A DNA stretch of 59,694 nt. Origin: an uncultured Bacteroidales bacterium (lineage in GTDB: Bacteria > Bacteroidota > Bacteroidia > Bacteroidales > Muribaculaceae). The DNA lies in assembly GCA_902784675.1 (NCBI GenBank), contig CACZVR010000023.1:1-59694 (forward strand), given 5' to 3'. Under the pieces are notes generated by a model. That model was given only the letters and a program-made list of their open reading frames with translations, was not told the DNA's origin and searched no databases. Both the position numbers and the translations under genes were made by a program. Shown here piece after piece: positions 46,393-54,815 of the stretch (position 1 is its first letter; every line of letters begins with the position of its first letter).

Positions 46393-47592
46393 TCAACTGC
46401 GATAAACCTCGCTCATTAAATGGCGTATGTGTGCGTCGGGCGCGAAACGCTGTAGGGCTTCGCCGGCAATCTTGTCGTGGTTCCACTGCTTGGCCATCGA
46501 CGTGGTGATGGCGTCGGCGAGCGACTCCTTGTCAAAGGGCTGGAAGATGATGCCGTTCTCGCTGTTGATGAGTTCGGGGATGCCGCCGATGTCGGACCCT
46601 GCCACGGGAGTGCCTGCACACAGTGACTCGACGACGCTCAACGGGTTGTTCTCATAACATTGCGAGGGCATGACACTCAGTTGTGCTCCAGCTAGCAGAT
46701 GTGCCACCTCGGGGGCTTCAAGCATGCCCAGGAATTCAATGTTCTTGCAGCCGGCATATTTCAAGCGCATTTCGGGCTCTAGGGTGCCGGTGCCGGCCAC
46801 TTTCAGGCGATAGGGTAGGCGACTGGCGACTTCCAGCAGGTTCTCGATGCCTTTCTCGGCCGAGATGCGTCCCACAAAGCAGTAGTAGTCCTCGCGCGCC
46901 GCATTGGGATCCAGCGCTTGATATTGCTGCAGTTTGACAGGGTCAAGGAAATTGTTGAGCACGATGAATTTTCGGGAATCAAAACCTCCGGACTTCATCT
47001 TGTCGGCCATGAACTGGCTGGGGCAGATGAACATGTCGGTGTTCTTCTCCAGCCTGCTGCGATTCCACTTGAGCGCTTCAAGCCAAGCCACCACGCTGGC
47101 GGGCAGCGAGCCTTTCATGCAGCGGTGGGTAATGACATTGCTTTTGGCGCCGTCAAAGCATTTCTCGCAGGGCTTGCCTGCCAGCAGGCAGTCATAGCGG
47201 GGGCACAGCAGTTTGTAGTCATGCAACGTCCACACCACGCGGATGCCTCGCTTATGGGCCAACTCGCCAACCACGGGCGAGAGGTAGCTGTGGATGTTGT
47301 GCATGTGCACCACATCGGGCTTGAAATCGTCGAGCACGGCCTCAAAGCGGTCTTTCACATCGCCCAGACCCAGAGTGCGCTTTAAGGCTGTCCACTGTTC
47401 AGATTTGCTTCCCGAGAAAGACACCCTGCTGGCGAACTGTTCTTGATAGTGAGCCTGAAGATTCTCGGGGTATTCCATGGCAAACACCTGAGTCTCGACG
47501 CCGTTCTCGCGCAGCAGCGACTCGGTATTGAGGACGACGACGCAGTCGCCACCCCGGGGATAATAAAACTTATTGACCAGCAGAACTCGCAT
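46393..47592 (-). CDS. GT4-family glycosyltransferase
   Basis: This 399-residue GT-B glycosyltransferase has an N-terminal MRVLLVNKFYYPRGGDCVVVLNTESLL and VVHMHNIHSYLSPVVGELAHKRGIRVVWTLHDYK near 95. A cysteine-rich CPRYDCLLAGKPCEKC insertion is near 130. The donor half has YYCFVGRISAEKGIENLLEVASRL near 240 and the EX7E-type MPSQCYENNPLSVVESLCAGTPVAGSD near 315. The Cys motif occurs in a subgroup of GT4 enzymes from polysaccharide loci. It is the last gene of the exopolysaccharide region. Confidence 0.9.
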   Translation of the reverse strand: MRVLLVNKFYYPRGGDCVVVLNTESLLRENGVETQVFAMEYPENLQAHYQEQFASRVSFSGSKSEQWTALKRTLGLGDVKDRFEAVLDDFKPDVVHMHNIHSYLSPVVGELAHKRGIRVVWTLHDYKLLCPRYDCLLAGKPCEKCFDGAKSNVITHRCMKGSLPASVVAWLEALKWNRSRLEKNTDMFICPSQFMADKMKSGGFDSRKFIVLNNFLDPVKLQQYQALDPNAAREDYYCFVGRISAEKGIENLLEVASRLPYRLKVAGTGTLEPEMRLKYAGCKNIEFLGMLEAPEVAHLLAGAQLSVMPSQCYENNPLSVVESLCAGTPVAGSDIGGIPELINSENGIIFQPFDKESLADAITTSMAKQWNHDKIAGEALQRFAPDAHIRHLMSEVYRS

Positions 47593-47624
47593 TCTTTATA
47601 ACGAAATTTGAATTAAGGATTAGA

Positions 47625-47668
47625 AGGCGCATGCCAACTAAGGACTAAAAACTAAGGACTAAAGACTG
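47625..47668. repeat. AGGACTAA heptad-type repeat between ychF and the glycosyltransferase
   Basis: CTAAGGACTAAAAACTAAGG and ACTAAAGACTGA are reverse-complement forms of the TTAGTCC repeat at 26339, 28956 and 45194. The repeat ends 4 bases before the ychF stop codon. Confidence 0.6.
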
Positions 47669-47671
47669 ATT

Positions 47672-48442
47672 TCACACGTTAAACCTGAACACGACGATGT
47701 CGCCGTCCTGCATGACATACTCCTTGCCCTCGATGTGCATCTTGCCGGCTTCCTTGACGGCAGCCTCGCTGCCATAGTGGATGTAGTCGTCATACTTGAT
47801 GATCTCGGCACGGATGAAACCACGCTCAAAGTCGCTGTGGATCACACCGGCACACTGTGGAGCCTTGCTGCCGCGGCGGAAGGTCCATGCCCTCACCTCC
47901 TTGGGTCCGGCGGTGAGGAAGGTCTCAAGATTGAGCAGGGAATAGGCGGCCTTGATGATGCGGTTCACACCGCTCTCTTCCAAGCCGATTTCGGCCAGGA
48001 ACATCTGGCGCTCCTCATAGTCCTCCAGTTCGGCGATTTCACTCTCGGTTTGGGCTGCTACCACCAATATCTGGGCATTCTCGTCTTTCACGGCCTCGCG
48101 CACGGCGTCAACATAGGCGTTGCCGCTCACGGCACTCTTGTCGTCCACGTTGCACACATACAGCACCGGCTTGTTGGTGAGCAGGAACAGCTCATGGGCG
48201 ATTTTCTCCTCGTCCTTGTTGATGAGTTCCACGGTGCGGGCGCTGCGACCCTGCTCCAGGGCTTCTTTATATCGTTTCAGCACTTCATACTGTGCTTTGG
48301 CCTCACGGTCACCACCGGTCTGAGCCTGTTTCTGCACGCGGTTGATGCGGCTCTCGATAGTCTCCAGGTCGCGCAGTTGCAACTCCAGGTCAATGACTTC
48401 CTTGTCGCGCACGGGGTCCACGGTGCCGTCAACATGGGTCAC
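47672..48442 (-). pseudogene. ychF: YchF/OLA1 ATPase, 3' part after frameshift
   Basis: This frame carries the C-terminal two-thirds of YchF: DPVRDKEVIDLELQLRDLETIESRI, PVLYVCNVDDKSAVSG (the base-recognition region, NVDD), a coiled-coil, and the TGS domain from ETFLTAGPKEVRAWTFRRGSKAPQCAGVIHSDFERGFIRAE to DGDIVVFRFNV. Its open frame begins at a GTG that is actually Val of the NVTHVDG block, so it is a continuation and not an independent gene. Apart from the indel, the protein is complete and well conserved. Confidence 0.85.
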
Positions 48443-48777
48443 GTTTTATCGTCGTCAAAGCAGCGCAGCACATGGATGATGGCATCGGTCTCGCGGATAT
48501 TGCCCAGGAACTTGTTGCCCAGGCCCTCGCCACGGCTCGCACCCTTGACCAGGCCTGCGATGTCGACGATCTCGACCGTGGTGGGCACGATGCGTGCCGG
48601 GTTCACCAGCTTGGCAAGTTCGTTGAGGCGTTCGTCGGGCACGGTGATGACGCCCACGTTAGGCTCGATGGTGCAGAAAGGGAAGTTGGCCGATTGCGCC
48701 TTGGCATTCGACAAGCAGTTGAACAGGGTGGATTTGCCCACATTGGGCAGCCCCACGATTCCACATTGTAATGACAT
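48439..48777 (-). pseudogene. ychF: YchF/OLA1 ATPase, 5' part, frameshifted in an A-run
   Basis: The start at 48777 ([20 protein letters not shown]) has the P-loop GLPNVGKS, then [39 protein letters not shown]. The frame ends at codon 113, directly before the block that normally continues NVTHVDG. On the coding strand GATAAAACGTGACCC has four As (plus 48444-48447); one more A gives DKNVTHVDG and two fewer give DNVTHVDG. YchF is an almost universal Obg-related ATPase. A homopolymer miscount is the simplest explanation, though a real mutation is possible. Confidence 0.87.
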
Positions 48778-48808
48778 AGTTTTATATCTTTGTTTTGTTT
48801 TTGTGCCG

Positions 48809-48816
48809 CAAAGGTA
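48809..48816 (-). promoter_or_regulatory. ychF promoter, -7 box
   Basis: The minus strand reads TACCTTTG (TAnnTTTG), 31 bases upstream of the ychF start. Confidence 0.55.
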
Positions 48817-48931
48817 CACTTTTCCCGTTATACTCACAAATATTATTATTAATGTACTGAAATGGGATGGCTGGAAACACTTTTTTGCATTTTGAGCAAT
48901 AAGCCGAAGAAAAATGCGTTATTATGGTTAA

Positions 48932-49681
48932 ATGGACCTGGCTAAGCTGAAACATATCGCAGCGCTGGTGCTGCTGTTGGTCTGGGGATGCGCACTCGCG
49001 CATGCCCAGGATAATGACATGATCCTGAACCGCCCCTATGCCGATGCCAAACGCCTGCATCTCGGCTTCTCGGTGGGCATGAATTTTCAGAATCTTGCCA
49101 TCACCAACAACGGCATGGTCACCGATGACGGCGAGGAGTGGTATGCCGACGTGTCGGCTATCTCGCCGGGTTTCAGCGTGAACGTGCTGGCCGATTACCG
49201 CATCGCCACTCACTTCAACCTGAGGCTCTCGCCGGGCCTGTTCTTCGGCAACAAGGTCGTGCGTTTCCTCAACCATCGCGGCAATCCCGATTGGGCCGAG
49301 CAGAGCCACTACAAGCAGAGCCAGAACGTCAAGTCGACCTATATTGTGGTGCCGCTTGACCTCAAGATGAGCGCCAAGCGTTATCACAACATGCGCCCCT
49401 ATTTCACGGGTGGTGTGATGTTTGTGGGCGACCTGGCCAAGGACCGCAGCGAGCAGTTCAAACTCAAGCACAGCGACGTGATGCTCACCGTGGGCATGGG
49501 ATGTGATTTCTACATGCCGTTCTTCAAACTTTGCCCCGAGGTGAAGTTCTGTTTCGGCTTGAAGGACCTGCTGCAGCGCAACCGTCCTGACTTGGAAGAC
49601 AACCCTGAGGTTTATCGGTTTACCGAGAGCGTGGACAAGATAACAAGTAACATGGTGGTAGTGACCTTCTTCTTTGAATAA
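48932..49681 (+). CDS. porT: T9SS outer-membrane protein PorT
   Basis: This 249-residue protein has a signal peptide (cleavage near AHA-Q) and a small beta-barrel. Sequence such as LHLGFSVGMNFQNLAI, INVLADYRIATHFNLRLSPGLFFG-like strands and the end MVVVTFFFE match PorT/SprT. PorT is an outer-membrane component needed for type IX secretion. It lies directly before porP and the gldKLMN genes, 11 bases from the porP ATG, and no promoter match is obvious upstream. The conserved end and context make the call firm; overall barrel similarity alone would be weaker. Confidence 0.88.
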   Translation: MDLAKLKHIAALVLLLVWGCALAHAQDNDMILNRPYADAKRLHLGFSVGMNFQNLAITNNGMVTDDGEEWYADVSAISPGFSVNVLADYRIATHFNLRLSPGLFFGNKVVRFLNHRGNPDWAEQSHYKQSQNVKSTYIVVPLDLKMSAKRYHNMRPYFTGGVMFVGDLAKDRSEQFKLKHSDVMLTVGMGCDFYMPFFKLCPEVKFCFGLKDLLQRNRPDLEDNPEVYRFTESVDKITSNMVVVTFFFE

Positions 49682-49692
49682 CGCGTGGAGTG

Positions 49693-50676
49693 ATGACATT
49701 ATTCCTGCATGACATAAAACGACTGCTGGTTCTCGCAACGATGAGCGTTGCGGTGGTCATGGGCGCATGGGCACAGTCCGATGCCGCCTTTTCCCACTTC
49801 TGGGTGGGACCCAACTACTATAACCCCGCAGCAGCCGGTGAGCACAGCGCGATTCACATGAACGTGGGCAGTCGCCTGCAATGGGTGGGCTTCAAGCGTG
49901 CCCCGATGAATTTCTACGTCACCGTCGACATGCCCTACAAGTTGATGCAGCACCGCTTTGGTGTCGGTGTGAAAGCCGAGTTCGAGCGCATCGGTCTGTT
50001 CACTAACACGCGCATCGGCGCCCAGATTGCCTGGAAACGCCGCTTCGGCAAGAAGACCCTCAGCGTCGGCATTCAGCCGGGCATTTACTCTCAGGTGTTC
50101 CACGGCAAGGATGCGGTCACGACCGATGATAATTCACAAGGTGATGACCCCGCTATCCCCATCATGAAGGACGTCTCGGGTACGTCGTTCGACGCCAACG
50201 TGGGCGTTTTCTTCACCCATCCTCGCTATTGGGCGGGATTTGCAGTGACCCACGTCACGTCTCCGCACATCGAGTTGAAGGAAAGGCGCGAGTCGGTCGA
50301 AGCCTGGGAATTTAATGTGAGCCCCGGTTATTATTTTACCGCTGGCGGCAATATTCCGATTAATAACACGTTATTTGAAATACAGCCCTCGGGCATGTTC
50401 GCCATGTACCAGAAGGCGTGGACAGCACAGATTGCCACCATGTTGCGCTACAACCGCATGCTCAACGTGGGTGTGGGTTATCGCTGGAAGGATGCCGTCA
50501 CGGCATTCATCGGCGTGAATCTCAAGGATGCCTACATCGGCTATGCCTATGACTACCCGGTGACCTCGATCAGCAAGGCAACCTTCGGCAGTCATGAGGT
50601 GTTTGTCACCTATAACGTGAAGCTCGATGACCGAGAGAAAAACAAGAACAAACAAAAAAGCGTACGCTTAATGTGA
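49693..50676 (+). CDS. porP: T9SS membrane protein PorP/SprF family
   Basis: This 327-residue outer-membrane barrel has a signal peptide ending WA-Q and the family opening SDAAFSHFWVGPNYYNPAAAGE. It continues RLQWVGFKRAPMNFYVTVDMPYK, SVGIQPGIYSQVF and FFTHPRYWAGFAVTHVTSP. PorP/SprF proteins associate with GldK/PorK and attach secreted proteins or gliding adhesins. The start at 49693 avoids an upstream GTG. It is followed 4 bases later by gldK, so one operon is likely. Confidence 0.93.
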   Translation: MTLFLHDIKRLLVLATMSVAVVMGAWAQSDAAFSHFWVGPNYYNPAAAGEHSAIHMNVGSRLQWVGFKRAPMNFYVTVDMPYKLMQHRFGVGVKAEFERIGLFTNTRIGAQIAWKRRFGKKTLSVGIQPGIYSQVFHGKDAVTTDDNSQGDDPAIPIMKDVSGTSFDANVGVFFTHPRYWAGFAVTHVTSPHIELKERRESVEAWEFNVSPGYYFTAGGNIPINNTLFEIQPSGMFAMYQKAWTAQIATMLRYNRMLNVGVGYRWKDAVTAFIGVNLKDAYIGYAYDYPVTSISKATFGSHEVFVTYNVKLDDREKNKNKQKSVRLM

Positions 50677-50680
50677 GAAT

Positions 50681-52123
50681 ATGAAGAAACTAATTTTGAT
50701 ACTGTTGGTCGCTGTAGCGACCGTCTCGTGCGGGTCAATCCGCAAGGGTGGTACCAACGGTGGCGAGGTCACTGGTATCGGTGCTATGTCATTTAACGAG
50801 ACCACGCCCTATGGCATGGTGCTCGTTGATGTGGGCTCGATGCGTGAGGGTCCCAACGAGCGCGACTCGGTGTGGGGCATTGACTCCACCGCACACGGCA
50901 TCTCGGTTGACGCCTTCTGGATGGACGAGATGGAAGTGAGCAATTCCAAGTACAAGCAGTTCGTTTACTGGGTGCGTGACTCCATCATCCGTGAGCGCCT
51001 TGCCGACCCCAACTACGGCGGCAACGAGGAGTTCAAGATCGAGGAGGACAAGGACGGCAACCCCGTGACACCTCATCTGGATTGGAGCAAGAGCATCCCC
51101 TGGAAGAACCCCAGCGAGGATGAGGAACGCGCCATCGAGAGCGTTTACCGCATCAATCCCATCACGGGTGTGAAAGAACTTGACGCAGCGCAGATGAACT
51201 ATCGCTACGATGTCTATAACCTGACCGAGGCCGCCAAGCGCAAGCACCGCTTCGACCCCGAGCGCCGCGACTACAACACCGACCACGAGGTGGACTACAC
51301 GATGCCCACCATCAGCAAGGACACGGCATGGGTCGACGACGAAGGACGCATCGTTCGCGAGACTATCACACGCCCCCTGCAGAGCGACTTCGACTTCTTG
51401 AATACCTACATCGTCAACATCTACCCCGACACCACCTGCTGGGTCAACGACTTTGAGAATGCCTATCAGGAGCCCTATGTGCGCATGTACTTCGCCAACG
51501 GCAACTACAACAACTATCCTGTCGTGGGTGTGAGCTGGGAGCAGGCCAATGCCTTCTGCCACTGGCGCACCGAATTCCTCAAGAGGTCCCTCGGCGGACA
51601 GGGCATCTATGTCGAACCGTTCCGCTTGCCCACCGAGGCCGAGTGGGAGTTCGCCGCTCGTGCCGGACAAAACAAGAACAAATATCCCTGGGAGGGTGAC
51701 CTTCCCTTGACGGTCGACGAGGGCTGCTTCTATGCCAACTTCAAGCCCGACGAGGGCAACTACGTCAAGGACGGTTACATCATTTCCTCACCCGTCGGCA
51801 CCTATGAGCCCAACGATTACGGCCTGTATGACATGGCTGGTAACGTGAGTGAGTGGACCTCCACAGCCTACACCGAGAGCATCGACCGCATGACCGACGA
51901 CATCAACCCCGAGTACCGCTACTATGTGGCTCAGGAGGATCCCTACAAGATGTCGCGCAAGATCGTGCGTGGCGGTTCCTGGAAGGATGTGGTGCACAAC
52001 CTGCGCTCCGACCTGCGCATGTGGGAATACCAGAACGAGCAGCGCAGCTACATCGGTTTCCGTTGCGTCCGCTCCAAGGTGGGTATCGTCAAGGGCAAAC
52101 GCAAGAACTGCTGCAAGGATTGA
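50681..52123 (+). CDS. gldK: T9SS ring lipoprotein GldK/PorK
   Basis: This 480-residue lipoprotein has its signal ending TVS-C near residue 17. It has the formylglycine-generating-enzyme-like fold, with MDEMEVSNSKYKQFVYWVRD near 85, YPVVGVSWEQANAFCHWRTEFLK near 275, RLPTEAEWEFAARAGQNKNKYPWEG near 310 and GLYDMAGNVSEWTSTAY near 380. GldK with GldN forms the large periplasmic ring attached to the outer membrane in type IX secretion. The FGE fold is structural here, not an enzyme. Length is as expected. The neighbours porP and gldL confirm identity. Confidence 0.96.
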   Translation: MKKLILILLVAVATVSCGSIRKGGTNGGEVTGIGAMSFNETTPYGMVLVDVGSMREGPNERDSVWGIDSTAHGISVDAFWMDEMEVSNSKYKQFVYWVRDSIIRERLADPNYGGNEEFKIEEDKDGNPVTPHLDWSKSIPWKNPSEDEERAIESVYRINPITGVKELDAAQMNYRYDVYNLTEAAKRKHRFDPERRDYNTDHEVDYTMPTISKDTAWVDDEGRIVRETITRPLQSDFDFLNTYIVNIYPDTTCWVNDFENAYQEPYVRMYFANGNYNNYPVVGVSWEQANAFCHWRTEFLKRSLGGQGIYVEPFRLPTEAEWEFAARAGQNKNKYPWEGDLPLTVDEGCFYANFKPDEGNYVKDGYIISSPVGTYEPNDYGLYDMAGNVSEWTSTAYTESIDRMTDDINPEYRYYVAQEDPYKMSRKIVRGGSWKDVVHNLRSDLRMWEYQNEQRSYIGFRCVRSKVGIVKGKRKNCCKD

Positions 52124-52177
52124 CGTGTTCAACAGTAAATAATTCATCACACTCATTATTATATTCTTCAAGCAACA

Positions 52178-53143
52178 ATGGGAAAAGTAAAAAAATATAA
52201 AAAGAAAGCAGGCCGTTTCCTCAATAGCGACAGCGGCCAGCGGTTTTTCAACTTTGCCTACAGTATCGGTGCCGCAATCGTGATCTGGGGTGCGTTGTTC
52301 AAGATCTTGCACTTGCCAGGCGGTAACACATTGTTGTGTATCGGTATGGGTACCGAGGTGCTCATGTTTATCCTCACGGCTTTTGACAAGCCCGAGAAGG
52401 AGTACCACTGGGAAGAAGTATTCCCCGTGCTCGCCAGCAAGGACCCCGAGGATCGTCCCGACTTCACCGGCGGTGGCGGTATCATCATCGGCGGTGCAGG
52501 CGGTAATGAGGGCGGTGACGTCACCGTCAACGTGGCCGAGGCCAAGAGCGCTGTGGGCTTGCCCCAGGGCGTGAACCTGAGCGAGGAGGACACCATGTCG
52601 TTGAGCGAGAGCATCGCCAAGATGGCTGCCGCCAGCGACCAGCTCTCACGCATGGCCGAACTCACCGATGCCACCCAGCAGTACCTGAGTCAGATGGCAG
52701 GCATCAGCGAGCAGATGCAGAAGCTACAGGCCACTACCACCGCGTTGAACGAGGTGAGCCAGACCTTGCTGGGCAGCTACCGCGCCATCACCGACAACAG
52801 CCAGAACATCACCGAGAGCTCGACGGGCTATGTGGACCAGATGCAGGCGCTCAACCAGAACATTAGCGGCCTGAACACCATCTACGAGATCCAGCTCAAG
52901 AGCATCTCGTCGCAACTCGAGAACATCGACCGCGTGAACCGCGGACTCAAGGATATCCGCGACATGTACGAGAAGAGCGCTGCCGAGAGTGCACACTACT
53001 GTGATGAGACCGAGAAGATGGCACGCTACATGAAGCAGCTCAACAGCGTCTACGAGAAGATGGTCAAGGCCATGACCGTGAACATGTACCGTCCCATGCC
53101 GGGCATGCCCAACATCGAGCCCGACAACGACCAGGACGCGTGA
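52178..53143 (+). CDS. gldL: T9SS motor membrane protein GldL/PorL
   Basis: This 321-residue inner-membrane protein has two N-terminal membrane helices (FAYSIGAAIVIWGALFKILHLP near 27-48 and TLLCIGMGTEVLMFILTAF near 50-70) with the conserved Glu in MGTEVLMF. A glycine-rich stretch (near 105-125) and a long cytoplasmic coiled-coil region rich in Q and S follow. GldL and GldM form the proton-driven rotary motor of type IX secretion. It starts 54 bases after gldK. Confidence 0.96.
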   Translation: MGKVKKYKKKAGRFLNSDSGQRFFNFAYSIGAAIVIWGALFKILHLPGGNTLLCIGMGTEVLMFILTAFDKPEKEYHWEEVFPVLASKDPEDRPDFTGGGGIIIGGAGGNEGGDVTVNVAEAKSAVGLPQGVNLSEEDTMSLSESIAKMAAASDQLSRMAELTDATQQYLSQMAGISEQMQKLQATTTALNEVSQTLLGSYRAITDNSQNITESSTGYVDQMQALNQNISGLNTIYEIQLKSISSQLENIDRVNRGLKDIRDMYEKSAAESAHYCDETEKMARYMKQLNSVYEKMVKAMTVNMYRPMPGMPNIEPDNDQDA

Positions 53144-53204
53144 ACCGCAATACGATAACGAGAACCATTCCTGTTTTTTTACACGACAGTAGAGAATAAG
53201 ATAG

Positions 53205-54785
53205 ATGGCAACATCAAAAAATAAGAGCGTGAACCGCATGTCGCCGCGTGAGAAGATGATCAATCTCATGTACATCGTCTTGACGGCCATGCTTGCACTG
53301 AACGTGTCGAGCGATGTGCTCAACGGCTTCAGTCAGGTGGAAGACGGTTTGACGCGTTCTAACCGCACGATCACAGCGCGCAACCAGGGACTCTATGGTC
53401 AACTCCAAGCCTTCAACGAGAAGAACCCCGAGAAAGGCAAGGTGTGGCTCGACAAGGCGACCGAGGTGGTGCGTGAGACCGACGCATTGTATAACTATAT
53501 CGACTCGCTCAAGCTCGAGATTGTGCGCCATGCCGATGGCGAGGATGGGGACGTGAACAACATACGCAACCGCGACAATCTGGATGCTGCCAGCGAGGTC
53601 ATGCTCGCCGCAACAGGTGGCAAGGGCAAACTGCTCAGGGCGCGCATCGACAGGTATCGCCAGTTCGCGACCTCCTTCCTCGAGGATCCCGAGAAGCGCA
53701 AGAACCTGGAGACCGCACTCTCGACCGTTCCGCCCAAGACGACCAAATATGATATCAGCAAGAAGGTGTGGGAAGAGATCATGTTCGACAACATGCCCTG
53801 CATCGCCGCTGTCACCCTCTTGACCAAGTTGCAGAACGACGTGCGCTATGCCGAGGGTGAGGTCCTGAACCAGATGCTCACCAACGTCGACTTGGGTGAC
53901 CTGCGCGTGAACCTGGTCAACGCCTTTGTGGTGCCCGACTCGCGCATCGTCATGCGTGGCACCAAGTACAGTGCCCAGATCGTGCTGGCCGCCATCGACA
54001 CCACCCAGCGTCCTGTCGTCTATGTCAACGGCAGCCGCCTGGCCAACAACACCGGCCTCTATGAGGTGGGAACCAGCAAGGCTGGCACCTATGACTACTC
54101 GGGCTGGATCGAGGTGTTGGGACGTGACGGCAGCATCACCAAGCGTGACTTCAAGTCAAGCTACACCGTCATCGACCCCTTGGCAACCATCAGCGCCACG
54201 ATGATGAACATGCTCTATGCCGGCATCAACAACCCCATCAGCATCGCTGTGCCGGGTGTGCCGCAAAACAGCATCAGCGCCACGATGACCAACGGAACGC
54301 TCACCAAGAGCGGCGACGGATGGATCGCACATCCCACCAAGGTGGGTGCCGAGTGTGTCATCTCGGTAACTGCCGAGATGGACGGACAGCGCACCAACGT
54401 GGGCAGCACCACATTCAGGGTGCGCAAGTTGCCTGACCCCACGCCCTTCATCACCTACAAGGACGCCAATGGACAGCCCAACCGCTACAAGGGCGGCAAA
54501 CCCTTCTCCAAGGCGCTGCTCATGGCGGCTGGCGGACTTGACGCGGCCATCGATGACGATTTCTTGAACATCGATTACAAGGTCATCTCGTTTGAGTGCG
54601 TCTTTGTGGATGCCATGGGTGACTATCACCCCGAGGTGAGCAACGGCGCCCAGTTCTCCGAGCGACAGAAGGAGCGCATGCGTCGCCTGCAGCACGGCAA
54701 GCGTTTCTACATCCGTGGTGTCAAAGCCACCGGCCCCGATGGAATCACCCGCGAAATCTCTCCCATGGAGATTATCATCAACTAA
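53205..54785 (+). CDS. gldM: T9SS motor protein GldM/PorM
   Basis: This 526-residue protein has one membrane helix near residues 17-38 (KMINLMYIVLTAMLALNVSSDVL) with the short cytoplasmic start MATSKNKSVNRMSPRE. A long periplasmic part of four immunoglobulin-like domains follows. NARNQGLYGQL-like helical sequence near 60, YSAQIVLAAIDTTQRPVVYVNG near 255 and PDPTPFITYKDANGQPNRYKGG near 410 are family blocks. GldM transmits motor motion to the GldK-GldN ring. Length matches the family. It lies between gldL and gldN. Confidence 0.96.
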   Translation: MATSKNKSVNRMSPREKMINLMYIVLTAMLALNVSSDVLNGFSQVEDGLTRSNRTITARNQGLYGQLQAFNEKNPEKGKVWLDKATEVVRETDALYNYIDSLKLEIVRHADGEDGDVNNIRNRDNLDAASEVMLAATGGKGKLLRARIDRYRQFATSFLEDPEKRKNLETALSTVPPKTTKYDISKKVWEEIMFDNMPCIAAVTLLTKLQNDVRYAEGEVLNQMLTNVDLGDLRVNLVNAFVVPDSRIVMRGTKYSAQIVLAAIDTTQRPVVYVNGSRLANNTGLYEVGTSKAGTYDYSGWIEVLGRDGSITKRDFKSSYTVIDPLATISATMMNMLYAGINNPISIAVPGVPQNSISATMTNGTLTKSGDGWIAHPTKVGAECVISVTAEMDGQRTNVGSTTFRVRKLPDPTPFITYKDANGQPNRYKGGKPFSKALLMAAGGLDAAIDDDFLNIDYKVISFECVFVDAMGDYHPEVSNGAQFSERQKERMRRLQHGKRFYIRGVKATGPDGITREISPMEIIIN

Positions 54786-54815
54786 TCGAAACAACACAAT
54801 ATCAATAACGAGAAT

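Noticed and set aside
50681-52123. Sulfatase-modifying (formylglycine-generating) enzyme
   Set aside because: The fold matches, but the lipoprotein signal and position before gldL identify it as GldK, a structural T9SS protein.
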